Shown here piece by piece: positions 19,033 through 27,367 of a stretch of 64,000 nucleotides of DNA. Origin of the DNA: Microvirga terrestris (GTDB lineage: Bacteria > Pseudomonadota > Alphaproteobacteria > Rhizobiales > Beijerinckiaceae); contig NZ_JADQDN010000002.1 of the NCBI RefSeq assembly GCF_015694425.1, positions 434,001-498,000 on the forward strand, given 5' to 3'. The first letter of the stretch is position 1. Each line of letters opens with the position of its first letter. The position numbers and the translations under genes are program-made. The notes beneath the pieces were generated by a model. That model saw only the letters and a program-made list of their open reading frames with translations. It was not told the origin of the DNA and did not search any database.

Positions 19033-19908
19033 TCACCAGGACAACACGTCCGTGAACGCGGTCGGCCTCACCGGCTGCCGGTCCACCCAATCCTGCACGT
19101 GATCGGAGACGAGATCGCCCTTGTGGAGACCAAGCTCCTCCGCATGAATGCCGCGAGCGATCATCAGGGCGTCGATGCCGAAGCCCACGGCACCTGCTAT
19201 GTCGGTTCGGATCGCGTCGCCGACAGCCAGCACCCTCTTCTTCGGGATCGCATGGCCGGCGAGATCGGACGCGACAGTAAGAGCTCGCTCGTAGACCGGC
19301 CGGTGCGGCTTTCCCGCATAGAAGACTTCGCCGCCCATCTCCTCATAGGCGAGCGCGATGGTGCCCGCGCAGGGCAGGATCATGTGACCGCGCTCGACGA
19401 CGAGATCGGGATTGGCGCAGATCATCAGCAGGTTGCGCCGGCGCATGGCCTCGAGCTGCGGGCGGTAATCCTCGACCGTCTCTTCCTCATCGTTGTCGAA
19501 GCCGGAGCAGACCACGTAATCCGCCTCCGCGATGGAGCCGAAGCACACGTCGAGACCGCTATAGATCGGCATGTCCCGCGGCGGGCCGATATGGTGCACC
19601 ACCCTGTCGAGGCGCTCCCGGATGGCAAGTTGAGTCAGGTCGCCCGAGGTGACGATGGCGTCATAGGCCGAGCGGGGCACCTGGAACCCGTCGAGCTGCG
19701 TTCCCACCGACGCGCCGGGGCGCGGCGCGTTCGACACGAGAACCACTCGTCCGCCTTTGGCCCGGAAGCGCGTGAGCGCATCGCTCGCGGCTTCATAGGC
19801 TTTGACGCCGTTGTGCAGCACGCCCCAAACATCGCAGAGGATGAGATCGTAATTCTCGGCGAGAGGTTGCAGCCCTTCGACGTGAAGGGGACGGGTCAGA
19901 GCGGTCAT
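19033..19908 (-). CDS. HAD superfamily hydrolase, TIGR01459 type
   Basis: A 291-residue class IIA HAD protein (NagD/nitrophenyl phosphatase group). Motif I reads DVWGVLHNG, with the nucleophile D26 but tryptophan where most HAD phosphatases have the second aspartate; this is how the TIGR01459 group is built. SNAPRPG is motif II, K in YAGKPHRPVYE is motif III, and VGDAIRTDIAGA is motif IV. The substrate is unknown and the missing general-acid Asp makes activity uncertain. It is 99 bases upstream of ribF on the same strand. Confidence 0.88.
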   Translation of the reverse strand: MTALTRPLHVEGLQPLAENYDLILCDVWGVLHNGVKAYEAASDALTRFRAKGGRVVLVSNAPRPGASVGTQLDGFQVPRSAYDAIVTSGDLTQLAIRERLDRVVHHIGPPRDMPIYSGLDVCFGSIAEADYVVCSGFDNDEEETVEDYRPQLEAMRRRNLLMICANPDLVVERGHMILPCAGTIALAYEEMGGEVFYAGKPHRPVYERALTVASDLAGHAIPKKRVLAVGDAIRTDIAGAVGFGIDALMIARGIHAEELGLHKGDLVSDHVQDWVDRQPVRPTAFTDVLSW

Positions 19909-19958
19909 AGGGTCTCACTTATCAGGAGACCGGCGGGTAGGACCTTGCGCGTCTCAAG

Positions 19959-21230
19959 TCAACCGGCGCGCTGCAGACGTGTTGGCGCATCCTCCAGGCC
20001 GAAGGGTCGCGGCAGATCCTGTTCGCCGGCGATCTCCGGCTTGACTGGGCGCGGCGCCGCGAAGGCGAAGCCCTGCGCAAGCTGAACGCCGAGGTCGCCG
20101 AGAACCGGCACCATGTCGTCCCGGTCCACCCGCTCGGCGATCAGACGGATGCCGTGGCGGCGCAGCGTGGGGGCGAAATCCCGCACGTCGAGCTCCGGTC
20201 CCGCATAGCGCCCGTCCTGCTGCTCGGCGGCCTTGATCAGCAGATCGGCCGGCAGCTTCATGAAGCGGACACCCAGATCCGAAAGTGCTTGCGGGTCGAA
20301 GCGGAGATCGGCCGCGCGGTCGAGGGAGAACGGCACGCCGCGCTCCCGCCGGGTTGCCAGCGCGCTTTTAAGATCGGCATCGAGATGGCGCCAGCTGTGC
20401 TGGGGCAGCTCCAGGACGATCCTGCCGAGAATCTCCGGCGAGGAATCCAGCAGGCCGGCCAGCGACCACAGGAAGCCGGGCTCCACAATGGCATGCGCCG
20501 ACAGGTTCACCCCCACGATGGCCTCGCTGCCGCGGGCCATGAGATGGCGGGCGACCGCCATGGCGCGGATCAGGATGCGCCGGTCGAAATCGGCCGCGCG
20601 GCCTGAGCATTCCAGGATGGGCAGGAACTCGACCGGAGCCAGGAGGGTCCCGTCCGCCAGACGCAGCCGCGCCAGGGTCTCATAGAAGCGGATCCTGCCC
20701 TGCGGCAGCGACACGATGGGCTGCAGGTGCAGCTCGATCCGGTCCGCCTCGAAGGCCTGGGTGACAAGCCTGATCCGGCTCGTCTCGTCGGCCGAGAGCC
20801 GGCGGATGGAAGGCAGCAGGGACGGTTCGGGGAAGCTGTCGGAGCCGGCAGCGGACCCGCCCACGAGCGTCAGGGATGGCTTGGCGCGCAGCGTAGGAAC
20901 AGCCTGCGCGGCGCTCTCCGGCGCATGCGCAGTTTTGGCGAGTTCGCGAAGAAGACCCGCCGGACATCCCCCCGCAGCCTTGACTGGTCGCGGCGCGAGC
21001 GGAACGGTAGAGTTTCCCATCTGCTCATGCCCGCTCGTCTCAGCCTGCTGCCGAAGAATGAGGAGACCGCCGATCACCATCGTGATCAGAACGGCAAAGG
21101 CCGGCATGACGAGCCCCGCCTCGATCGGCACATAGGCCGAAGCGGATGCCGTGATAAAGGCCGGCGTGAAGGCGAGCAAAGCCGCCTTCCGGCCCCGTAG
21201 GACCAGAGTTGTTTTATTGGTTATGACCAT
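19959..21230 (-). CDS. Membrane-anchored degenerate EAL domain protein
   Basis: A 423-residue protein with two hydrophobic helices at about 16-38 and 40-60, a linker of about 95 residues, and an EAL domain from about 160 to 400. The EAL motif is ETL (184-186), NLSA (242-245) and E274 are present, but the loop-6 DDFGTG motif, which supplies two metal-binding aspartates, is replaced by DRAADL (304-309). K325, E366 (AERVD) and Q386 remain. Loss of the second aspartate usually abolishes c-di-GMP hydrolysis, so it is more likely a c-di-GMP sensor or protein-interaction module than a phosphodiesterase. Confidence 0.86.
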   Translation of the reverse strand: MVITNKTTLVLRGRKAALLAFTPAFITASASAYVPIEAGLVMPAFAVLITMVIGGLLILRQQAETSGHEQMGNSTVPLAPRPVKAAGGCPAGLLRELAKTAHAPESAAQAVPTLRAKPSLTLVGGSAAGSDSFPEPSLLPSIRRLSADETSRIRLVTQAFEADRIELHLQPIVSLPQGRIRFYETLARLRLADGTLLAPVEFLPILECSGRAADFDRRILIRAMAVARHLMARGSEAIVGVNLSAHAIVEPGFLWSLAGLLDSSPEILGRIVLELPQHSWRHLDADLKSALATRRERGVPFSLDRAADLRFDPQALSDLGVRFMKLPADLLIKAAEQQDGRYAGPELDVRDFAPTLRRHGIRLIAERVDRDDMVPVLGDLGVQLAQGFAFAAPRPVKPEIAGEQDLPRPFGLEDAPTRLQRAG

Positions 21231-21398
21231 GGGTGCCCCCGCTCCCCTGGCTCGGGGCTGATGCCCGAATCAGTGTCTTAACCGAATGTGAATCACGGCG
21301 AATCGCCATGCAAGTTTCGCATTCCCGCAATGGACATTTTTGCGCAACCGCGCGTTGCTCGCTCAAGGCCTGTCAGGCAGTTTGGAAAGGGCATATCG

Positions 21399-21620
21399 AT
21401 GGAAGAGCCTCGCAAAGACCTGCTCATGCAGGTTGACGGAATGACCTGCCAGGGCTGCGTCAACGCGGTCACCAAGACCATCCAGCGGCTGGATCCCGGC
21501 GCCAAGGTCGAGGTGGATCTCGATCATGGACGCGTGCATGTGGTCACCACGGCGCAGGCCCTCGAAGTGACCCAGGCCCTCAACGCCGCCGGCTATGAGG
21601 CGACTGGCATGACGATGTAG
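21399..21620 (+). CDS. Heavy-metal-associated (HMA) domain protein, copper chaperone-like
   Basis: A 73-residue single HMA domain with the metal-binding GMTCQGC (CxxC) motif at about residues 14-20 and the usual beta-alpha-beta pattern ending in LNAAGYEAT. CopZ-type proteins of this size carry Cu(I) to ATPases or regulators. GGAAAGGG lies 8 bases before the ATG at 21399. No copper ATPase or regulator is adjacent, so it works with partners elsewhere. It is divergent from the EAL gene. Confidence 0.85.
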   Translation: MEEPRKDLLMQVDGMTCQGCVNAVTKTIQRLDPGAKVEVDLDHGRVHVVTTAQALEVTQALNAAGYEATGMTM

Positions 21621-21721
21621 GGCTAAGACTTGCGCCCTGCTCATGGCTTGGCGCAAAGATCCTTTTGCCGCGCCCGGAAACGGCTGCTAGGCTCCCCGCC
21701 AGCCATTTCCGGGGAAAAGCC

Positions 21722-23071
21722 ATGACCGCCCAGATTTCCAGAGCCGCCAACGACTCCCTCGCACCCAACGACCTCGAGGCGTGGTGGCTTCCGTTCACGG
21801 CCAACCGCTCCTTCAAGCAGCGGCCACGCATGATCGCCCGCGCGAAGGACATGTATTACTACACGCCGGAAGGCCGCGAGGTGATCGACGGCGCCGCCGG
21901 CCTCTGGTGCTGCAACGCCGGCCATAACCGGGACGAGATCACCCAGGCCATCCAGGCCCAGGCCGCGGAGCTCGACTACTCGCCGGCCTTCCAGTTCGGC
22001 CATGCGGGCGGCTTCGCGCTGGCGTCCCGCCTCGCCCAGCTCGCCCCCGGCGACCTGAACCACGTGTTCTTCTGCAACTCGGGCTCCGAGGCCGTGGACA
22101 CGGCGCTGAAAGTGGCCCTCGCCTACTGGAACGCCAAAGGCCAGGGCAGCAAGACGCGCCTGATCGGCCGCGAGCGCGGCTATCACGGCGTCGGCTTCGG
22201 TGGTATCTCGGTGGGCGGTATCGTCAAGAACCGCCAGTTCTTCGGCTCGCTTCTTGCTGGCGTCGACCACCTGCCCCACACCTACAATCGGGAACAGCAG
22301 GCCTTCTCGCGTGGCGAGCCCGAATGGGGTGCGCATCTCGCGGACGAGCTGGAGCGCATCGTGGCGCTGCATGACGCGTCCACGATCGCGGCCGTGATCG
22401 TCGAGCCGATGGCCGGCTCCACGGGCGTGCTGGCTCCTCCCAAGGGCTATCTCAAGCGCCTGCGCGAGATCTGCGACAAGCACGGAATCCTGCTGATCTT
22501 CGACGAGGTCATCACGGGCTTCGGCCGCCTCGGCACGGCCTTTGCCGCCGAGCGCTACGGCGTCATCCCGGACATGATCACCTTCGCCAAGGGGGTGAAT
22601 TCCGGCGCCGTGCCCATGGGCGGCGTGATGGTGCGCCAAGGGCTCTACGACACCTTCATGAAGGGTCCGGAGCACATGATCGAGCTGTTCCACGGCTACA
22701 CCTATTCCGGGCATCCGCTCGCCTGCGCGGCAGCGCTCGCCGCCCAGGACATCTACCGGGACGAGAAGCTGTTCGAACGGGCCAAGGCCATGGAGCCGGT
22801 CTGGGCCGATGCGATCCACGGCCTCAAGAGCCTGCCGAACGTGCTCGACATCCGCACAATCGGCATCGTCGGCGCCATCGATCTTGCCTCACGCCCCGAC
22901 GCGGTGGGCGCCCGCGCCTTCGAGGCCATGGACCGTGGCTTCCAGGAGCATGGCATCATGATGCGCGTCACCGGCGACACCATCGCCCTGTCGCCGCCGC
23001 TGATCATCACCGAGGAGCAGATCGGCGAGATCGTCGACAAGCTCACGAAGGTGATCAAGGCGGTGGCGTAA
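21722..23071 (+). CDS. Omega-amino acid (beta-alanine)--pyruvate aminotransferase
   Basis: A 449-residue class III PLP aminotransferase. The N-terminus LEAWWLPFTANR and the segment AAGLWCCNAGH match the Pseudomonas omega-amino acid:pyruvate aminotransferase. D261 (FDEVITGFGR) should contact the pyridine nitrogen and K290 (FAKGVNSG) should bind PLP. It moves the amino group of beta-alanine or related omega-amines to pyruvate, giving malonate semialdehyde and alanine. The ATG at 21722 has GGGGAAAAG in front. No beta-alanine pathway gene is beside it, so the exact amine is open. Confidence 0.88.
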   Translation: MTAQISRAANDSLAPNDLEAWWLPFTANRSFKQRPRMIARAKDMYYYTPEGREVIDGAAGLWCCNAGHNRDEITQAIQAQAAELDYSPAFQFGHAGGFALASRLAQLAPGDLNHVFFCNSGSEAVDTALKVALAYWNAKGQGSKTRLIGRERGYHGVGFGGISVGGIVKNRQFFGSLLAGVDHLPHTYNREQQAFSRGEPEWGAHLADELERIVALHDASTIAAVIVEPMAGSTGVLAPPKGYLKRLREICDKHGILLIFDEVITGFGRLGTAFAAERYGVIPDMITFAKGVNSGAVPMGGVMVRQGLYDTFMKGPEHMIELFHGYTYSGHPLACAAALAAQDIYRDEKLFERAKAMEPVWADAIHGLKSLPNVLDIRTIGIVGAIDLASRPDAVGARAFEAMDRGFQEHGIMMRVTGDTIALSPPLIITEEQIGEIVDKLTKVIKAVA

Positions 23072-23409
23072 CCCTCCCATAGCAAGCGTCATCCCGGACG
23101 GCGCAGCCGATCCGGGATCGGGTGCAGGATAGAGCGCGTGTTTCCCTCCCCCTTGTGGGGAGGGCCAGGGTGGGGGTGCCAGCGCCACGCTGGTCCAGTT
23201 CAGCGCTCACACCCCCACCTCCAACTCCTCCCCACAAGGGGGAGGAGAGTTCTCGCGCCATACTCATCCGATGTTCCCGGATCTCCGCTGACGCTTCGTC
23301 CGGGATGACGGGTGGTGTAGCGGAAATCGCTACTACACCTTGCCCCTCCCCGCCGCAGGGAGTAGGACCGCAGCACGTTTCCCCAATCCAACGGCTGCTG
23401 TAAGAAACC
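23072..23409. repeat. Gene-free region holding nested palindromic repeats
   Basis: Three elements are packed here. At 23087-23119 is a GCGTCATCCCGGACGG...CCGATCCGGGATCG palindrome. At 23145-23245 is a 100-base hairpin element with perfect 18-base arms (CCTCCCCCTTGTGGGGAG and its complement) and second inner arms GGTGGGGGTG/CACCCCCACC. At about 23272-23311 is CCCGGATCTCC...CGTCCGGGATGACGGG. No coding frame or RNA gene is evident; the hisS promoter must lie at the right end. Confidence 0.7.
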
Positions 23410-24996
23410 ATGTCCAAGGCCGACAAGATCAAGGCCCGCGCGCCGCGCGGCTTTGCCGATCGCAACCCCGCCGACCTCGCCGCCACCGAGCGCATGCTGG
23501 CGGCGATCCGCGAATCCTATGAGCTCTACGGCTTCGAGGGCGTGGAGACACCCTTCGTCGAATATACGGACTCGCTCGGCAAGTTCCTGCCCGATCAGGA
23601 CCGGCCGAACGAAGGCGTGTTCTCGTTCCAGGACGATGATGAGCAGTGGCTGTCGCTGCGCTACGACCTGACCGCGCCGCTCGCCCGCTACGTGGCCGAG
23701 AACTTCGACGCCCTGCCCAAGCCCTATCGCAGCTACCGGTCCGGCTGGGTGTTCCGCAACGAGAAGCCGGGCCCCGGCCGCTTCCGCCAGTTCATGCAGT
23801 TCGACGCCGACACCGTGGGCGCCGCCTCCGTCGCGGCGGACGCGGAAATTTGCATGATGGCCGCCGATACGATGGAGCGGCTTGGGCTTAGGGGACAGTA
23901 CGTCATCAAGGTCAATAATCGGAAAATCCTTGATGGCCTAATGGAAGCCATTGATCTCGGCGGCGATGATAAGGCCGCTCAGCGACTAATTGTGTTACGC
24001 GCCTTAGACAAATTTGACCGCCTAGGAGAGGCCGGTGTCCGTGCCCTGCTCGGGGAAAAACGTGTTGATGAGAGCGGAGATGTCACACAGGGAGCAGGCC
24101 TTCTAGACTGGCAAATCGATCGCTTAATCTGGTTTGTGACGCTGCGAAGTGGAACGGGTGCTGGAGCTCTTGTTCCTGAGACCAGAAACAATTTCAATCC
24201 CCTTCTGGAGATCTCGGGCCATCAAGAACCTATGGATATGCTATCCGCGATGGATGCTGCGTACGGTTCCGAATCTCAATCTTTAAAAGGTAGCCAAACT
24301 TTTAGCTCTGGCATTCAGGAGCTAAAAGAAATCGGCAACATCCTTGCCTCGGCAGGGTATGACACAAAAGTTATGATGGACCCCTCCGTCGTGCGCGGCC
24401 TCGAATACTACACCGGCCCCGTCTACGAGGCCGAGCTGACGTTCCAGGTGCAGGACGAGGATGGGCGTCCCGTCCGCTTCGGCTCGGTGGGCGGCGGCGG
24501 GCGTTATGATGGACTCGTGGGCCGCTTCCGCTCCGAGCCCGTTCCCGCCACCGGCTTTTCCATCGGCGTCTCGCGCCTGCTCTCGGCCCTGCAGATGGTC
24601 AAGAGTCCCATCGTGTCCGGCTCCGAAAAGCCTGGCCCGGTGGTGGTGCTCGTGATGGACAAGGACCAGATCGCCGCCTACCAGCGCATGGTCTCCGCCT
24701 TGCGCCAGGCCGGCATCCGGGCCGAGCTTTATCTCGGCTCCTCGGGCATGAAGGCCCAGATGAAGTATGCCGATAAGCGGCAGAGCCCCTGCGTGATCAT
24801 TCAAGGCTCGAACGAGCGCGAGCGCGGCGAGGTCGAGATCAAGGACCTGATCGAAGGCGCCAAGGCGGCTCAGGCCATTGCCTCCAACGAGGAGTGGAAG
24901 GCCGCCCGCCCGGCGCAGTTCTCGGTGGCTGAGGCCAAGCTGGTCGAGGCCGTGCGCGAGGTTCTGGCCAGACACTTCCCCTCGCACTTCGGATAA
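23410..24996 (+). CDS. hisS: Histidyl-tRNA synthetase with a compositionally foreign central segment
   Basis: Charges tRNA-His. The 528-residue class II synthetase has motif 2 ([21 protein letters not shown]), the histidine-binding RGLEYYTG segment near residue 328, a GGGGRYDGL motif 3 and a C-terminal anticodon-binding domain. It is longer than the 424-residue E. coli enzyme, as in related alphaproteobacteria. Codons 158 to about 323 (23881-24380) are strikingly unlike the rest: leucine is mostly TTA, CTA or CTT there but CTG/CTC on both sides, and GC drops visibly. The frame is intact, so the gene should work. The patch matches the insertion domain between motif 2 and the histidine-binding motif. 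Confidence 0.95.
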   Translation: MSKADKIKARAPRGFADRNPADLAATERMLAAIRESYELYGFEGVETPFVEYTDSLGKFLPDQDRPNEGVFSFQDDDEQWLSLRYDLTAPLARYVAENFDALPKPYRSYRSGWVFRNEKPGPGRFRQFMQFDADTVGAASVAADAEICMMAADTMERLGLRGQYVIKVNNRKILDGLMEAIDLGGDDKAAQRLIVLRALDKFDRLGEAGVRALLGEKRVDESGDVTQGAGLLDWQIDRLIWFVTLRSGTGAGALVPETRNNFNPLLEISGHQEPMDMLSAMDAAYGSESQSLKGSQTFSSGIQELKEIGNILASAGYDTKVMMDPSVVRGLEYYTGPVYEAELTFQVQDEDGRPVRFGSVGGGGRYDGLVGRFRSEPVPATGFSIGVSRLLSALQMVKSPIVSGSEKPGPVVVLVMDKDQIAAYQRMVSALRQAGIRAELYLGSSGMKAQMKYADKRQSPCVIIQGSNERERGEVEIKDLIEGAKAAQAIASNEEWKAARPAQFSVAEAKLVEAVREVLARHFPSHFG

Positions 24997-25066
24997 GCTT
25001 GGCCATTCGGGAACCCCGATGGTAACCTTCGGGTTGTCTCGGAAGCTTGACCATCAGGAGATGAAC

Positions 25067-25516
25067 ATGCCGAAGGACAAGAAGAGCAGCAGCAAAGCGA
25101 AGAAAGGCACTGGCAAGAGCACGGGCGCGAAGCTGGCGAAAACGGCCAAGAAGTCGGGTCTCATGGACCTCATCAACTCGGATCTGGGCCGCGAAATTCT
25201 GGCCGACGCCCTAATCGCTGCAGCCGGTGCGGCCGCGACCGTCCTCACCCGGACCCGGATGGCCAAGAAGGCGGGCGCGGCTGCTGCCGATGCCGGCTCC
25301 CAGACGGCGGACCTGAGCCAGACCGCCGCCGGCGCTGTCGCGAATGTCGTGTCCGAAGCCGCCCGCCACTTCCTGCCCCCGAGCCTCATGGGCGAAGAGG
25401 GCGGCTCGGGCAAGGGCAAGGCGGAGCCCAAGAAGGTCAAATACGTGAACCGCTCGAGCGATCACAGCAAGCGCAAAACGACGAAGGCCAAGAGCGACAC
25501 GGCCACGAAGCGCTGA
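25067..25516 (+). CDS. Small lysine-rich basic protein, unknown function
   Basis: A 149-residue protein with a very basic N-terminus (repeated K, S, G, T) and a basic C-terminus ending in TKAKSDTATKR. Between them is an alanine-rich hydrophobic or amphipathic stretch (about residues 35-60, LINSDLGREILADALIAAAG) and an Ala-rich middle. AGGAG sits 6 bases before the ATG at 25067, which is favoured over the ATG at 25061 that touches it. The composition resembles histone-H1-like or nucleoid-associated basic proteins, but no domain is recognised. It lies between hisS and hisZ in the same direction. Confidence 0.7.
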   Translation: MPKDKKSSSKAKKGTGKSTGAKLAKTAKKSGLMDLINSDLGREILADALIAAAGAAATVLTRTRMAKKAGAAAADAGSQTADLSQTAAGAVANVVSEAARHFLPPSLMGEEGGSGKGKAEPKKVKYVNRSSDHSKRKTTKAKSDTATKR

Positions 25517-26272
25517 GGTTTCACTCCTCACCCGACTGTCATCGTTATGGCCGGGCGCGCCCCGGTTATAGACGCTCGGGTGCTATCCCCGGCCACCGTA
25601 GGGCCGGGACGGGGATCCGCTTGCATGTGCTGAACCATGAATTCCCTCCCCCTCCGCTTTCGGCAGGAATGACAGGTCATCACTGTCACTCCTTCACTCA
25701 TCCCCACCATAGTCATCCCGATCGGCTGCGCCGTCCGGGATGATGCCGCTGTTAAGCCGTCTCTCCGGTTCCTAGACCCTCTACGTCATGGCCGGGCTCG
25801 TCCCGGCCATCCCGATGCTGTGGAGCACAGCGCTTCAAGCCATCGGGATCACCGGCACAAGGCCGGTGATGACGTGAGAGGGTGTCATCCCCGGCGGCCG
25901 CAGGCCGGGAAGGGGATCCACGAGCACGCGGGGCGCCATCGATTCCATCCCCTCCGTTGACGCTCCAACCGGGAATGACACCATCACCGTCATCCCGGAC
26001 GGCGCAGCCGATCCGGGATCGTACAAACCAGTCCCGCCCTGTCATCCCGGGGCTGCGCAGCAGAGCCCGGGATCCACAACCACGACAGTGCAGAACGAGG
26101 CACGACGCTGCTCGCCCTCTCTAAGACGTCGGCAGTTATGGATCCCCGCCTGCGCGGGGATTACAGCGGGGAGGTTCGGGTCCTCCTCCGTTCACCCTTC
26201 CAGTCAAAAACAATCGCCTTCGGGCCCGGGCATTGCTAGAGAGCATGCCAGCATAAGGATTGAGCCAAGCCA
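25517..26272. repeat. Gene-free 750-bp cluster of palindromic repeats
   Basis: At least five structured elements lie head to tail. 25723-25745 is GTCATCCCGATCGG...CCGTCCGGGATGAT. 25786-25876 is an element with CGTCATGGCCGG and CCGGTGATGACG ends. 25884-25981 has GTGTCATCCCCGG and CCGGGAATGACAC ends. 25989-26022 repeats the 23087-23119 palindrome. 26041-26164 is the second copy of the 130-bp repeat. No open frame here looks coding. Spacing and sequence are irregular, so it is not a CRISPR array. The hisZ promoter, if separate, should be in the last 100 bases. Confidence 0.75.
26041..26164. repeat. 130-bp intergenic repeat, copy 2
   Basis: Shares its order of words with 2341-2469: GTCATCCCGGGGC, GCCCGGGATCCA, a gcagaa/gcac/ctcgcc middle, then TTATGG and TCCCCGCC with a closing small hairpin (CCCCGCCTGCGCGGGG). 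The two copies are diverged but co-linear over the whole length. Confidence 0.75.
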
Positions 26273-27367
26273 GTGACGGAGACGGATGCCATTGTTGCGC
26301 TGATCGCGCTGTTCGAGCGCGAGGGTTATGCGCGTGTCGAGCCGCCGGTGCTCCAGCCGGCGGACGTGTTCATCGACCTGTCGGGCGAGGATATCCGGCG
26401 GCGCATGTTCGTGACGCAGGATGCTGCCGGCACCGAGCTGTGCCTCAGGCCCGAATACACCATTCCCGTCTGCCTCCAGCATCTCGCCCAGCGCGGCGCC
26501 GAACCCCTCGGCTATGCCTATGGCGGCCCGGTCTTCCGCATGCGAACAGGTGAAAGCGGCGAGTTCTTGCAGGCCGGATTGGAATCCATCGGCCGGACGG
26601 ACGTGTCGGCCGTGGACGCCGAGATCCTGGCCCTTGCCCTGGAAGGGCTGGCCCGGATCGGCGGCCCCTCCCCGGTGGTGAAGCTCGGCGACATGGGCCT
26701 TCTCCATGCCCTGATCGATGCCCTCGGGGTAGCACCGGCCGCCAAGCGGCGGGTGATCCGCGCCATCGTGTCGGGCCAGGGCCTGTGGAGCCTCACCGAG
26801 CCCGAGGGTCCGGGCGCCCAGGAGCACGCGGGCCTTCTCGCCGCCATCGAGGGGCAGGCGCCTCAAGCGGCAAAAGCCTTCGTCGAGGACATCCTGTCGA
26901 TCGCGGGCATCGCTCGGGTCGGCGGGCGTAGCGCGGGCGAGATCGCCGAGCGCTTCCTGGCCCGTGCCGCCAACCGCACCGGCCTGGCCGACGAGGCCCG
27001 GCAGGTTCTGGAGCGCTACCTCGCCATCGCGGGCGATCCGGATCAGGCGGCTCATTCCGTGCGGGCCCTGGCCAAGGACGCGGGCCTCGATATCGGCCCG
27101 GCTCTGATCCTGTTCGAGGAGCGCACCGGCTTCATGGCCGCACGCGGCCTCGACGTCCGCAGCTTCTCGTTTGCCGCCACCTTCGCGCGCAATCTCGACT
27201 ATTACACGGGCTTCATCTTCGAGGTGCAGGACCCACGCCGCAGCGACGGCAAGCCGGTTGTCGGCGGCGGACGCTATGACCGCCTCCTGGAGCATCTGGG
27301 CGCCGAGGCGCCGATCCCGGCGGTCGGCTGCTCCTTCTGGCTCGACCGCATCGTGGAGAGGCCCTGA
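26273..27367 (+). CDS. hisZ: ATP phosphoribosyltransferase regulatory subunit
   Basis: A 364-residue paralogue of histidyl-tRNA synthetase that lacks aminoacylation and is needed for activity and histidine feedback of short-form HisG. Synthetase-like motifs remain (LCLRPEYTIPVC, FRMRTGESGEFLQAGLE, NLDYYTGFIFE, GGGRYDRLL), but the anticodon-binding domain is absent. The start is a GTG at 26273; there is no in-frame ATG nearby. Its TGA overlaps the hisG ATG by one base, which suggests translational coupling and equal amounts of the two subunits. Confidence 0.93.
   Translation: MTETDAIVALIALFEREGYARVEPPVLQPADVFIDLSGEDIRRRMFVTQDAAGTELCLRPEYTIPVCLQHLAQRGAEPLGYAYGGPVFRMRTGESGEFLQAGLESIGRTDVSAVDAEILALALEGLARIGGPSPVVKLGDMGLLHALIDALGVAPAAKRRVIRAIVSGQGLWSLTEPEGPGAQEHAGLLAAIEGQAPQAAKAFVEDILSIAGIARVGGRSAGEIAERFLARAANRTGLADEARQVLERYLAIAGDPDQAAHSVRALAKDAGLDIGPALILFEERTGFMAARGLDVRSFSFAATFARNLDYYTGFIFEVQDPRRSDGKPVVGGGRYDRLLEHLGAEAPIPAVGCSFWLDRIVERP

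Noticed and set aside
23881-24380. Insertion or pseudogene in hisS
   Set aside because: The frame is open across the patch, the domain is needed in HisRS, and total length fits relatives, so it is a substituted segment and not an added element.
25517-26272. Possible CRISPR array
   Set aside because: The repeats differ in sequence and length and have no regular unique spacers; no cas genes are near.
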